A DNA stretch of 64,000 nt from Nocardiopsis flavescens (lineage in GTDB: Bacteria > Actinomycetota > Actinomycetes > Streptosporangiales > Streptosporangiaceae): the NCBI RefSeq assembly GCF_900141985.1, contig NZ_FQZK01000011.1, positions 1 through 64,000 of the forward strand, given 5' to 3'. Shown piece by piece: positions 51,322 to 58,768 of the stretch (the first letter of the stretch is position 1; every line of letters begins with the position of its first letter). The notes beneath the pieces are model-generated. The model had not been told where the DNA came from. It did no database searches and saw nothing but the letters and a program-made list of their open reading frames with translations. Both the position numbers and the translations under genes were made by a program.

Positions 51322-51375
51322 TATGCGTCGTCTCCCCCACACGTACCTCCACGGACAGCCACAGGAGTAGAGCGA

Positions 51376-52818
51376 GTGACCCCCACACGTCTTGCGACGG
51401 CGCGCGCGGCGGCGGCCACGGCGGCGCTGGCCGCGGCGGTCGCCCTGGCCCCGGCCGGGCCGGTGGCCGCGGACACCGCCGACCCCTACGCGATCTGCCC
51501 CGAGGTGTACTACTACGTGGTGCCCGAGGGCTCCCCGGGGCTGGACTCGATCGCGGGCCTGATCCTGGACGACGCCGAGCGCGCCGCGGAGATCTACGAG
51601 CTGAACGCCGGGCGGACCCAGGCCGACGGCAACGCGCTGGGCGAGGACCGGGCGGTGCTGGCGCAGTGGCGCCTGGTGGTCCCGTTCGACGCCGGGGGCG
51701 AGAACGTCTACCGGGGCAGCGACCCGCTGTGCGTGGTGGCGGTGGAGAACGCCCTGGCGGTGGGCGAGGAGCCGCCCTCGCCGCCTCCGCCGCCGCCCGC
51801 CTACACGCCCCCGCCCGAGGACGGGGCGTCCCCCACGGCGCAGGGCGAGGTGGTGGACCTCGATCCGGACGGCGCCAGGCCCTCGATCGACCCGCGGCTG
51901 CTGGCGGGCGGGGCCGTCGGCCTGGTGCTGCTGACGCTCCTCACCCTGTTCTGGGAGCCGGTGCTGCGCGGGATCACCTGGCCGTTCCGGGCCGCCGCCC
52001 GGGCCCGGGCGGCGCGGGCCCCCAAGCGCAGGCCGACCCGGCCGGGGGTGGCCGCCAGGAGGAGGCGGGCCGCGACCGAGGCGGTGGCCGCCGACCCCGA
52101 CGCCCGGCGCCGCGCCGCCGCCGCGCACGCCGAGCTGCTGGCCTCCCCCGCGGACGTCCCGGCCCGGCCGGTGGCGCTGCTGACCTCGGACGCGGGGGTG
52201 AGCGCCGTGGTCCCGGCCGGGGCGACCCCGCCGATGTCGTCGTGGCGGGTGGTGGACACCACCACGTGGCGGTACGGGAGCGGGCGCTCGACGGCCCCGG
52301 TCCACTTCACGACGGCCGCGATGACGGCGGTGCGCGAGCCGGTGCGCGGCGTCCTGGTCTGCCTGGGCCTGGAGGAGGGCGGCGACGCGCTGGTCCACCT
52401 GGACCTGACGCGGACGCGCGGCCTGCTGGCGGTGGGCGGCGACGCGGGCGTGGCGGCGGACACGGTGCGGGTGGTCGGCGACGGCCTGCACGCCGCCGGG
52501 GTGCGGGTGCGGGTGCTGCGCCCGGACCGCCCGCTGCACTCGCTGGTCGCGGACACGATCCCGGTGGTGTCCGCGCCGGACCCGATCCAGGGGACGGTGC
52601 CCGAGCCGGGCGCGTTCGAGGCGGTCGTGGTGCCCCGGCCGCTGAGCGCCGCCGACGAGCACGTGCTGCTGGACCTGCCGCCGAACCTGCTGGTGGTGGC
52701 GATGGGCGAGTCCCGGGCTGCGCGGCGCCAGTGGTGGGCGCGCGACGACGGCACGGTGGACACCGGCGCGCTGGGCCTGGAGGTCGTGGTGCGCCACCCC
52801 GAGCGCCGGGAGCCCTGA
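51376..52818 (+). CDS. LysM-like single-pass membrane protein
   Basis: This 480-aa protein has a signal peptide (~1-33, ending PVAADTADP), an extracytoplasmic region (~34-165) with a LysM-like piece (DPLCVVAVEN, AERAAEIYELNAGR) and a Pro-rich segment, a membrane helix (~174-192; GGAVGLVLLTLLTLFW) and a ~280-residue cytoplasmic domain without a named fold. LysM-like segments bind peptidoglycan. Its place opposite the secretion operon suggests a structural or anchoring partner of that system. ACAGGAG precedes the GTG. It converges on the beta-propeller lipoprotein with 13 bp between stops. The LysM call is tentative. Confidence 0.7.
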   Translation: MTPTRLATARAAAATAALAAAVALAPAGPVAADTADPYAICPEVYYYVVPEGSPGLDSIAGLILDDAERAAEIYELNAGRTQADGNALGEDRAVLAQWRLVVPFDAGGENVYRGSDPLCVVAVENALAVGEEPPSPPPPPPAYTPPPEDGASPTAQGEVVDLDPDGARPSIDPRLLAGGAVGLVLLTLLTLFWEPVLRGITWPFRAAARARAARAPKRRPTRPGVAARRRRAATEAVAADPDARRRAAAAHAELLASPADVPARPVALLTSDAGVSAVVPAGATPPMSSWRVVDTTTWRYGSGRSTAPVHFTTAAMTAVREPVRGVLVCLGLEEGGDALVHLDLTRTRGLLAVGGDAGVAADTVRVVGDGLHAAGVRVRVLRPDRPLHSLVADTIPVVSAPDPIQGTVPEPGAFEAVVVPRPLSAADEHVLLDLPPNLLVVAMGESRAARRQWWARDDGTVDTGALGLEVVVRHPERREP

Positions 52819-52831
52819 CCCCGGGCGCGGG

Positions 52832-54322
52832 TCAGCTCGCGCCGTCCCCGGGGGACGCCGGGGGGCCCTCCGACGGGTCGCCGCCCTCCTCGGCCCCGTC
52901 CTCCCCCGGGAGCGGCCCGTAGACGAAGCGCTGCCGCCCCTGGACGAGCATGGCGTGCCCGCCCTGGGTGATCGCCTCGACGTGGGCGGACAGGTCGTCG
53001 GCGACCACGTCCATGTCGCGGGCGTCCAGCACCACCTGGGAGTCGGAGTCCCCGCCCCGGTCGGTGCCGTAGATGAAGCCGTCGTGGGTGAAGGCCGGGG
53101 AGAACGCCCCGTCCTCGTCCTCCAGCCCCCACAGCACCTCCCCGGCGGCCAGGTCGACGGCGACGGCGGTCGCCGCCCCGCTGGCCTGGGGCAGCAGGAA
53201 GGTGCCCGTGGCGGCGTCGTAGAGGCCGCCCGCGGGCCCGGCCGGGTCGTAGTCGCCGCCGACCGGGTTGGGGCCGGGCTCCTCCAGGGTCCACAGGACG
53301 CCCCCGTCGGCGGGGTCGTGGGCGGAGAGCACGGAGGGGGACTCGGCGCTGCTCCAGCGCACCAGGAGGACCTCTTCCCCCTCGTCGCCGGGCTCCTGCG
53401 CCTCCCCGTCCTCCTCCTCGTCCGGGTCCCCGTCCGCCCGCGTCTCCTGCTCCTCGGGGGAGGGCAGCGGGAACAGGCCGAGCACGTGCGGGGCGGGCAG
53501 CGGGGCGAGGCCGGTCATGCCCAGGTCCTCGTCGGCGCCGCCGTCCAGGGTCCACAGCTCCGCGCCCGGCTCCCCGGGGTCCAGGGAGCGGGCGTGCAGG
53601 GCGCCGTCGCCGGAGGCCAGCAGGACCGCCCCGTCCCAGGCGGTGACGGGGACGCCGAGCGCCGCCGGCTCCTCCCCGCCGGGCTCCCCCGCGTCGGGGT
53701 CGTCGGCGTCCGAGGGCTCTCCGGACGGCTCCTGCGGCGGCGCGGCGAACTCGTACCCCCACAGCTCCCCGCCGTCGGCGTCCAGGACCGCGTACTCCCC
53801 GTACGGCTCCTCCTCGGACCAGTCCCCCGGCCGGCGCACCCCCACCCCGTTCAGGTAGAGGTCGCCGTCCCGGGCGGGCTCCCACAGGGCGTCCCCCGCC
53901 GCGTCCAGGACGAAGGGGGCCCCGTCCGGGTCGGACATCAGCAGCACCGGAGCGCCGTCCAGGTCGATGCCGAAGCCGCGGAAGCGCGCCTCGCCCTCCC
54001 ACAGGTCGGCGCCGGTGGCGGCGTCCTGGAGCAGGTGGCGGTCCTCTCCCCCGGAGCTGACGAGGAAGGCGTCGCCGACGGGGCTGATCCGCACGCCCGA
54101 GGGGTCGGCGAAGATGGTGTGGGCGTCGGCGCCGTCACCGTGCAGGACCCGCAGCACCTCGCCCTCGATGCCGGGCGGGGCCTGGCCCTCGAACTCGGTG
54201 GGGACCGGCGCGGGCTCGGCCTCGGGTTCGACGGGGTCGGGTGCGGGGTCTCCGCTGCACGCGGCGACCAGCAGCACGGCGAGGCCGCAGGTGAGGGCCT
54301 GGGGCACCCGTGAGCTGCGCAT
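52832..54322 (-). CDS. PQQ-like beta-propeller lipoprotein
   Basis: The 496-aa protein is an outer-surface lipoprotein with a lipobox (LLVAAC, Cys ~22) and a Pro/Glu linker, followed by repeated strands of the PQQ-like propeller type: LLQDAATGADLWEGE, VLDADGGELWGYE, LWTLDGGADEDLG, AHDPADGGVLWTLEE, AVDLAAGEVLWGLED and VVLDARDMDVVADD. Such propellers serve as scaffold or interaction domains. Three acidic Glu/Asp/Gly-rich loops (SGEPSDADDPDAGEPG and later) interrupt the blades. GGGGAG precedes the ATG. It faces the LysM-like gene and could belong with the secretion cluster; its partner is unknown. Confidence 0.8.
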   Translation of the reverse strand: MRSSRVPQALTCGLAVLLVAACSGDPAPDPVEPEAEPAPVPTEFEGQAPPGIEGEVLRVLHGDGADAHTIFADPSGVRISPVGDAFLVSSGGEDRHLLQDAATGADLWEGEARFRGFGIDLDGAPVLLMSDPDGAPFVLDAAGDALWEPARDGDLYLNGVGVRRPGDWSEEEPYGEYAVLDADGGELWGYEFAAPPQEPSGEPSDADDPDAGEPGGEEPAALGVPVTAWDGAVLLASGDGALHARSLDPGEPGAELWTLDGGADEDLGMTGLAPLPAPHVLGLFPLPSPEEQETRADGDPDEEEDGEAQEPGDEGEEVLLVRWSSAESPSVLSAHDPADGGVLWTLEEPGPNPVGGDYDPAGPAGGLYDAATGTFLLPQASGAATAVAVDLAAGEVLWGLEDEDGAFSPAFTHDGFIYGTDRGGDSDSQVVLDARDMDVVADDLSAHVEAITQGGHAMLVQGRQRFVYGPLPGEDGAEEGGDPSEGPPASPGDGAS

Positions 54323-54433
54323 GAACCGTTTCTCCCCACGAACGATGACGTTTACGGCAAATCCTAAGCCGGTCATCGGCGTGCCGATACACACGGCCAC
54401 CGGTCGTTACGACGACGTGAACCGCGGGGCGCC

Positions 54434-55054
54434 TCAGGGCTCCACGTCGACGACGGTGGTGCCGCGCCGCTCCAGTCCCGCCCTCCCGCCGGTGAGCTCG
54501 GCGAGGAGCAGCTCGAACCCGGCGAGGTCCTCCTCGGGCAGGGCCACCTCGACGCGGACCCGGTCCCCGTACCCGACGTCGCGGACCTGGAAGCGGGAGT
54601 CGCGCAGGTCGCTCTCCAGGCGCCCGCCGATCACGTAGTCGGCGAACACGTCCACCACGAGCAGGCGGCGGCGCTCCAGCACCCCGAGGGCGTCGACCGC
54701 GGCGGACACGGCCCCGCCGTAGGCGCGGATGAGGCCGCCCGCGCCGAGCTTGGTCCCCCCGTAGTAGCGGGTGACGACGGCGACGGTGTCGGTCATCTCC
54801 CGGTGGCGCAGCACTTCGAGCATGGGCACCCCGGCGGTCCCGGCGGGCTCCCCGTCGTCGCTGGAGCGCTGGATCCCGCCGTCCTCGCCCAGGATGTAGG
54901 CGGTGCAGTTGTGGGTGGCGCTCCAGTGCTCCTTGCGCCGCCGGGCGATGAACTCCCGGGCCGCCTCCTCGTCGGGCACCCGGGCCAGGGCGCAGAGGAA
55001 GCGGGAGCGCCTGATCTCCAGCTCGTGCTCGCCGTCGCGTCTGATCGTTCGCAT
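54434..55054 (-). CDS. YigZ/IMPACT-family protein
   Basis: This 206-aa cytoplasmic protein belongs to the YigZ (IMPACT N-terminal plus UPF0029) family. Signatures are EIRRSRFLCALARVPDEEAA, RRKEHWSATHNCTAYILGED, QRSSDDGEPAGTAGVPMLEVL and VTRYYGGTKLGAGGLIRAYG. In eukaryotes relatives affect translational control, and bacterial members are implicated in ribosome-related roles, but the exact activity is unsettled. The ATG at 55054 is the only start that fits the family N-terminus; upstream reading is low-complexity. A 474-bp gap to the SodC-like gene has no supported gene. Confidence 0.9.
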   Translation of the reverse strand: MRTIRRDGEHELEIRRSRFLCALARVPDEEAAREFIARRRKEHWSATHNCTAYILGEDGGIQRSSDDGEPAGTAGVPMLEVLRHREMTDTVAVVTRYYGGTKLGAGGLIRAYGGAVSAAVDALGVLERRRLLVVDVFADYVIGGRLESDLRDSRFQVRDVGYGDRVRVEVALPEEDLAGFELLLAELTGGRAGLERRGTTVVDVEP

Positions 55055-55528
55055 GTCGCCTGTTCGGACGGGGTCTGGTGGGCGCCCCCAGTGTCCCACC
55101 CGCCCCCGCGCCCGCCGCACCCGTCGCGGGCGAGGACGACGCGGGCGGAGACATGGACGGCTCCCGGCCCGCACCGCCGCGGGCATGGACCGAAAGCACG
55201 GACGGCTCCCGCACCGCGGCGGAGGCCGCAGGGCCCCGTGGCGGGGCCGGGCGGCGTGGCCGGCCCGCACCGCCGCGCCGACGCCGGCACCGGTGCGCCC
55301 GGCCTCCTCTGGTGCCGTGGCGGGTTGCGAGCGGTAGCATCCCGAGTGTCGAGGAGGCCGGGAGGCGTCTCGACCTGTGGCGCGAACACGGCCCCCTCCC
55401 CCGAGGCCTTCACTCTCAGGACGCATTCCCCTCCTCCCTCGACACCCTGAATCCGCACTCACAGCGATGAATGAATTGCTTTGGGTAACCTTGCGGACGA
55501 CCGTCGAGAAACCACCGGGAGTTCCGTC
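55055..55528. other. 474-bp intergenic region without a supported gene
   Basis: I see no reading frame with a ribosome site in this stretch. It holds short repeats of GGACGGCTCCCG (55155-55166 and 55200-55211) and GC-rich low-complexity sequence. The last ~50 bp become AT-rich (CAGCGATGAATGAATTGC), fitting a promoter for the SodC-like gene at 55529, although no clean -35/-10 pair stands out. Confidence 0.5.
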
Positions 55529-56152
55529 ATGCGCACGCCACCGTTCGCCGTAGGCGCACTGGCCCTGACCGCGTTGCTCGCCACCGGGTGCTCCGGGGAC
55601 GCGGGCGGGGACGGGGACGGCTCGGCCTCCCCGCAGAGCCCGGCCGGCGTCCAGCCGACCGCCTCCCCCAGCGTCACCGCCGGGATCTTCATGGTCCCCG
55701 GGGAGAGCCGGGCCGCCATCACCTACGACGAGACCGCCGTACCCGAGGGGGCCACCTCCGACGTGCAGGTGCGCGCCCAGGAGGGCGCGACCTCCGTGCA
55801 GTTCACCGCGACCGGGCTGGAGGCCGACCGCGACTTCGGCGCCCACGTGCACACGCGGCCGTGCGGGGAGAAGCCCGAGGACGCCGGGCCCCACTACCAG
55901 AACGAGCAGGACCCGGCCGCCGACGCGGAGACCCCCTCCACCGACCCGGCCTACGCCAACCCGGAGAACGAGGTCTGGCTGGACTTCACCGCCGACGGGA
56001 CCGGCGCCGCCACCGTCAGCACCACCGTGCCCTGGGAGTTCCGCGAGGGCGAGGCCAACTCCCTGGTCCTGCACGAGCAGCACACCGCGACCGGGCACGG
56101 CGAGGCGGGCACCGCGGGCGACCGCCTCGCCTGCGTCAGCGTCGTGTTCTGA
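55529..56152 (+). CDS. SodC-like Cu/Zn superoxide dismutase family lipoprotein
   Basis: This 207-aa protein has a lipoprotein signal (LLATGC) and a Cu/Zn superoxide dismutase-type beta-barrel. The expected copper His residues are present in FGAHVHTRPCG, AGPHYQNEQD and VLHEQHTATGHG; the zinc-site loop after HYQN (DPAADAETPSTDPAYANPENEVWLDF) lacks an obvious pair of His, so zinc binding may be altered. It would act outside the membrane against superoxide or as a copper-binding protein. GGGAG precedes the ATG at 55529. It stands alone, convergent to yidC. Catalytic activity should not be assumed. Confidence 0.78.
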   Translation: MRTPPFAVGALALTALLATGCSGDAGGDGDGSASPQSPAGVQPTASPSVTAGIFMVPGESRAAITYDETAVPEGATSDVQVRAQEGATSVQFTATGLEADRDFGAHVHTRPCGEKPEDAGPHYQNEQDPAADAETPSTDPAYANPENEVWLDFTADGTGAATVSTTVPWEFREGEANSLVLHEQHTATGHGEAGTAGDRLACVSVVF

Positions 56153-56170
56153 CGCCGTCCGGCGCCGCGG

Positions 56171-56890
56171 TCACCGACCGGCGGGGACGGCGGGCTCGGG
56201 GAGCACCCGGCGCAGCAGCAGCCGCTCCCCGAGCGCCCACGCCCCCGACGTCAGCAGGTACAGGCCCGCGGCCAGCGGCACGAACACCGCGACGACCACC
56301 GTCATGAACGGCAGGTAGGACAGCGGGCCGCGGGCCATGCGCTCGGCCTCGGGGGTGGTGGCGGGCATGGGCAGGAAGCGGCGCGACCCCCACGCCACCA
56401 GCGCCAGCAGGACCAGCAGCAGGCCGAAGACCGGCACACCCGGCGCGCCGGCGGACAGCGGGGTGGCGCCCAGCGCCACCCCGGCCAGGGTGTGCTCCAG
56501 CAGGCCGCCGCCGCCCGGGCCCTGGCCGATGAACACCCCGTACAGGGCGATGACGACGGGCAGCTGCGCCAGCGAGGGCAGGCAGCCCGCCAGCGGCGAG
56601 GTGCCCGCCTCCGCGTACACCTTCTGCTGGGCGGCGACCATCTTCTGCGGGTCGTCGCGGTGCCGGGCCGTGATCTCGGCGATCCGCGGCGCGAGGAGCA
56701 GGCGGACCTTCTCGGCGCGGACCTGCATCACCCCCAGGGGTACGAGCAGCAGGCGCACCGCGACGGTCAGGCCCACCACGGCCAGCGCCGCGGCGGGTTC
56801 GCCCGCCAGGGGCGTGAAGAAGGCGGTGAGCGCGGTCAGGACCGCGGTGAGCAGGGACATGACGGCCGAGATCGGCCACACGGAGTACAC
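56171..56890 (-). CDS. yidC: YidC/Oxa1-type membrane insertase
   Basis: This 239-aa membrane protein is an accessory YidC/Oxa1 insertase, which helps fold and insert membrane proteins. The start VYSVWPISAVMSLLTAVLTAL is typical of actinobacterial short YidC proteins. Five helices are expected; the conserved hydrophilic groove region is LGVMQVRAEKVRLLLAPRIAEI with the RHRDDPQKM loop and QLPVVIALYGVFIG. The length is shorter than the essential YidC (usually over 300 aa), and it lacks a long basic tail, so it is probably a second copy. GTG at 56890 is the only start matching relatives. It follows DUF6412 on the same strand by 103 bp, a known pairing. Confidence 0.88.
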   Translation of the reverse strand: MYSVWPISAVMSLLTAVLTALTAFFTPLAGEPAAALAVVGLTVAVRLLLVPLGVMQVRAEKVRLLLAPRIAEITARHRDDPQKMVAAQQKVYAEAGTSPLAGCLPSLAQLPVVIALYGVFIGQGPGGGGLLEHTLAGVALGATPLSAGAPGVPVFGLLLVLLALVAWGSRRFLPMPATTPEAERMARGPLSYLPFMTVVVAVFVPLAAGLYLLTSGAWALGERLLLRRVLPEPAVPAGR

Positions 56891-56993
56891 GGTGGAACGG
56901 ACCCTTCGTCCAGGAGGAAAAGAACGGACGTCGGGCCGCCCGGGACGCCGAAGGGGCGTTCGGGAACGACGGGGATCGGGTGTCGGGCGGCCG

Positions 56994-57272
56994 CTACCGG
57001 GCCGCGCCGGGCGCCCTGGGACGCGGTCTGCCCGCCGCGTCGGGGTCGCACAGGGCGGGGACCGCGGACCGCTCCGAGCGGCGGCGCATCGCGCCCGTCC
57101 GCCCGGCCGTGGTGTCGCCCGCCGGGACCGCCGCGGCGCCGTGCGCCGTGTACCAGGCGAGGGCGGCGCCCACCACGACGAACAGCAGCGCCATGGGGGC
57201 GGTGGGCAGGACGTCCGGGGAGGGTCCGACCAGGAGGAGTTCGGCGAGGAACAGCAGCAGCGCACCGGCCAC
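56994..57272 (-). CDS. DUF6412 small membrane protein
   Basis: The 92-aa protein has two hydrophobic helices (VAGALLLFLAELLLVG and LPTAPMALLFVVVGAALAW) and a conserved basic C-terminus ending in DPDAAGRPRPRAPG, the mark of the DUF6412 family in actinomycetes. It lies just upstream of the small YidC-like gene, as in Streptomyces, so it may assist or be a substrate of that insertase. GTG at 57272 is chosen because GAGGAGG lies seven bases upstream; a GTG at 57302 lacks such a site. Function is unknown. Confidence 0.75.
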   Translation of the reverse strand: MAGALLLFLAELLLVGPSPDVLPTAPMALLFVVVGAALAWYTAHGAAAVPAGDTTAGRTGAMRRRSERSAVPALCDPDAAGRPRPRAPGAAR

Positions 57273-57510
57273 GGCGTCCTCCTCACTCCTGCGGTGCCAC
57301 ACGGAAGGTGTCCGGGCAAATCCTATCCGGACCTGACATGTCCGTCGACGGAAAGGCCCCCATCAGGAGAAATCCGCCGACACTCCGGCGGCGCTCCGCT
57401 CGATCCCCGCGCGCGTGTAGCTAAATGACCCCTGTAGCCACGTGACAGAGCGTGATCAGGAACCCGACCGGCGGCGCGCCGGGGCGGGACCGGTCGTGAA
57501 GGGGAACCCC

Positions 57511-57828
57511 GTGCCGATTCGCCCCGCGAACCTCGCCACCATGTCCGCGACCATCGCCGGAGCCATCGCCGGGCTGTCCAGCCGGGAGGACCAGGCTCCC
57601 CCGGTGCAGATCACCTTCGAGTCCGGCTACCGGCAGACCGTCGAGCAGGGCGGCTGCCGCGCGCTCAAGACCGGCCAGGGCGGGGTCACCGCGATCTCCA
57701 CCGAGGCCAAGGTCAAGTTCGCGCTCTTCTCGGGGACCAGCTGCCAGGGCAGCCGCGCCCTGGCCTCCGGGCACGGCAGCGTCAGCTTCGGCGACCCCGT
57801 CCTGGCCGGCGCCATCGTCATCGGCTGA
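57511..57828 (+). CDS. Small orphan protein, possible beta-sheet fold
   Basis: I do not recognise this 105-aa protein. From about residue 33 it is strand-rich (VQITFESGYRQTVEQGGCRAL, VTAISTEAKVKFALFSGTSCQG, GHGSVSFGDPVLAGAIVIG) with two Cys that could form a disulfide; the FALFSGTSCQG...G pattern vaguely recalls small beta-gamma-crystallin-like or inhibitor-like secreted proteins, which is a loose impression. No clear signal peptide is seen. GTG at 57511 has AAGGGGA upstream; ATG at 57541 and GTG at 57496 are alternatives. Its stop overlaps the convergent kinase gene by 11 bp. Confidence 0.5.
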   Translation: MPIRPANLATMSATIAGAIAGLSSREDQAPPVQITFESGYRQTVEQGGCRALKTGQGGVTAISTEAKVKFALFSGTSCQGSRALASGHGSVSFGDPVLAGAIVIG

Positions 57829-58768
57829 CGGGGCCGCCCGAACGGATCTCCGCCACGTCACCGGGCGGGGTCTCCAGGGTGTCGCCGCGCGAGCGCAGCA
57901 CCGCCCCGGCCGCGGCGTGGCCCAGGCGCAGCCGCCGTCCCACCGGCAGGCCGTCCAGCAGCCCGGACAGGAACCCGGCGGCGAACGCGTCGCCCGCGCC
58001 GACGGCCTCCACCACCTCCACCCCGGGGGAGGGCTCGAACACCGCCGACGCCCCGGAGAAGCAGGTCGCCCCGTGCTCGGCGTCCTTGACCACCAGGGCC
58101 GCGACCTCCGGCAGGACCGCGCGCACGTCCTCGGCGGTCGGCGTGCCCCACAGCCGCTCGGCCTCGTCCCGGCCCACGAACACGATGTCGGCGCGCCGGG
58201 CCAGGTCCAGCAGGACCGGGGCGGCGACCCGGGCGGGCCAGAGCGCGGGCCGGTGGTTGACGTCGAAGGAGCGCAGTGCGTCGCCGTCGGCGCGCCCGGC
58301 CAGCAGGTGCTCGACCAGCGCCGCGGCGCGGGCGGACAGCGCGGGGGTGATCCCGGACAGGTGGACCAGCCGGGCCCGGCGCGACCACACCCGCTCGGCG
58401 TCGGCGGCGGACAGCGCCGAGGCGGCCGAGCCGGAGCGGTAGTACAGGACGCCGGCCCCGCCGGGGGCGGTGTCCTTGACGTACATGCCGGTGGGGCGGT
58501 CGGGGTCCACGGCCACGCCCTCCACGTCCACGCCCCACCGGGACACGGCGTCGGTGACGATCCGGCCGAAGGGGTCGTCGCCCACCCGGCTCACCCAGGC
58601 CGCGGTGTGCCCCAGGCGGGCCAGGGCGACGGCGACGTTGGACTCCGCGCCGCCGGTGCCCAGGGTGAGGCTCGCGCCCGCGGCGAGCGGGTCGGCGCTG
58701 TGCAGCACGGCCATGGTCTCGCCGACGCAGACGGCGTCGAGCGGCGGGCGGGGGGAGGTGTCGCTCAT
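57818..58768 (-). CDS. PfkB-family sugar kinase (KdgK-like)
   Basis: This 316-aa cytoplasmic carbohydrate kinase of the PfkB/ribokinase family resembles 2-keto-3-deoxygluconate kinases (start VCVGETMAVLHSADPL). The glycine-rich sugar-binding motif is GTGGAESNVAVALARLG, the lid residues VDPDRPTGMYVKD follow, and the catalytic anion-hole/base motif is VEAVGAGDAFAAGF. It overlaps the D-aminoacylase gene by ATGA on the minus strand, so they form one operon. AAGGGAAC precedes the ATG. Its natural substrate may be a ketoacid sugar or an unusual one produced by a D-amino acid pathway. Confidence 0.88.
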   Translation of the reverse strand: MSDTSPRPPLDAVCVGETMAVLHSADPLAAGASLTLGTGGAESNVAVALARLGHTAAWVSRVGDDPFGRIVTDAVSRWGVDVEGVAVDPDRPTGMYVKDTAPGGAGVLYYRSGSAASALSAADAERVWSRRARLVHLSGITPALSARAAALVEHLLAGRADGDALRSFDVNHRPALWPARVAAPVLLDLARRADIVFVGRDEAERLWGTPTAEDVRAVLPEVAALVVKDAEHGATCFSGASAVFEPSPGVEVVEAVGAGDAFAAGFLSGLLDGLPVGRRLRLGHAAAGAVLRSRGDTLETPPGDVAEIRSGGPVSR

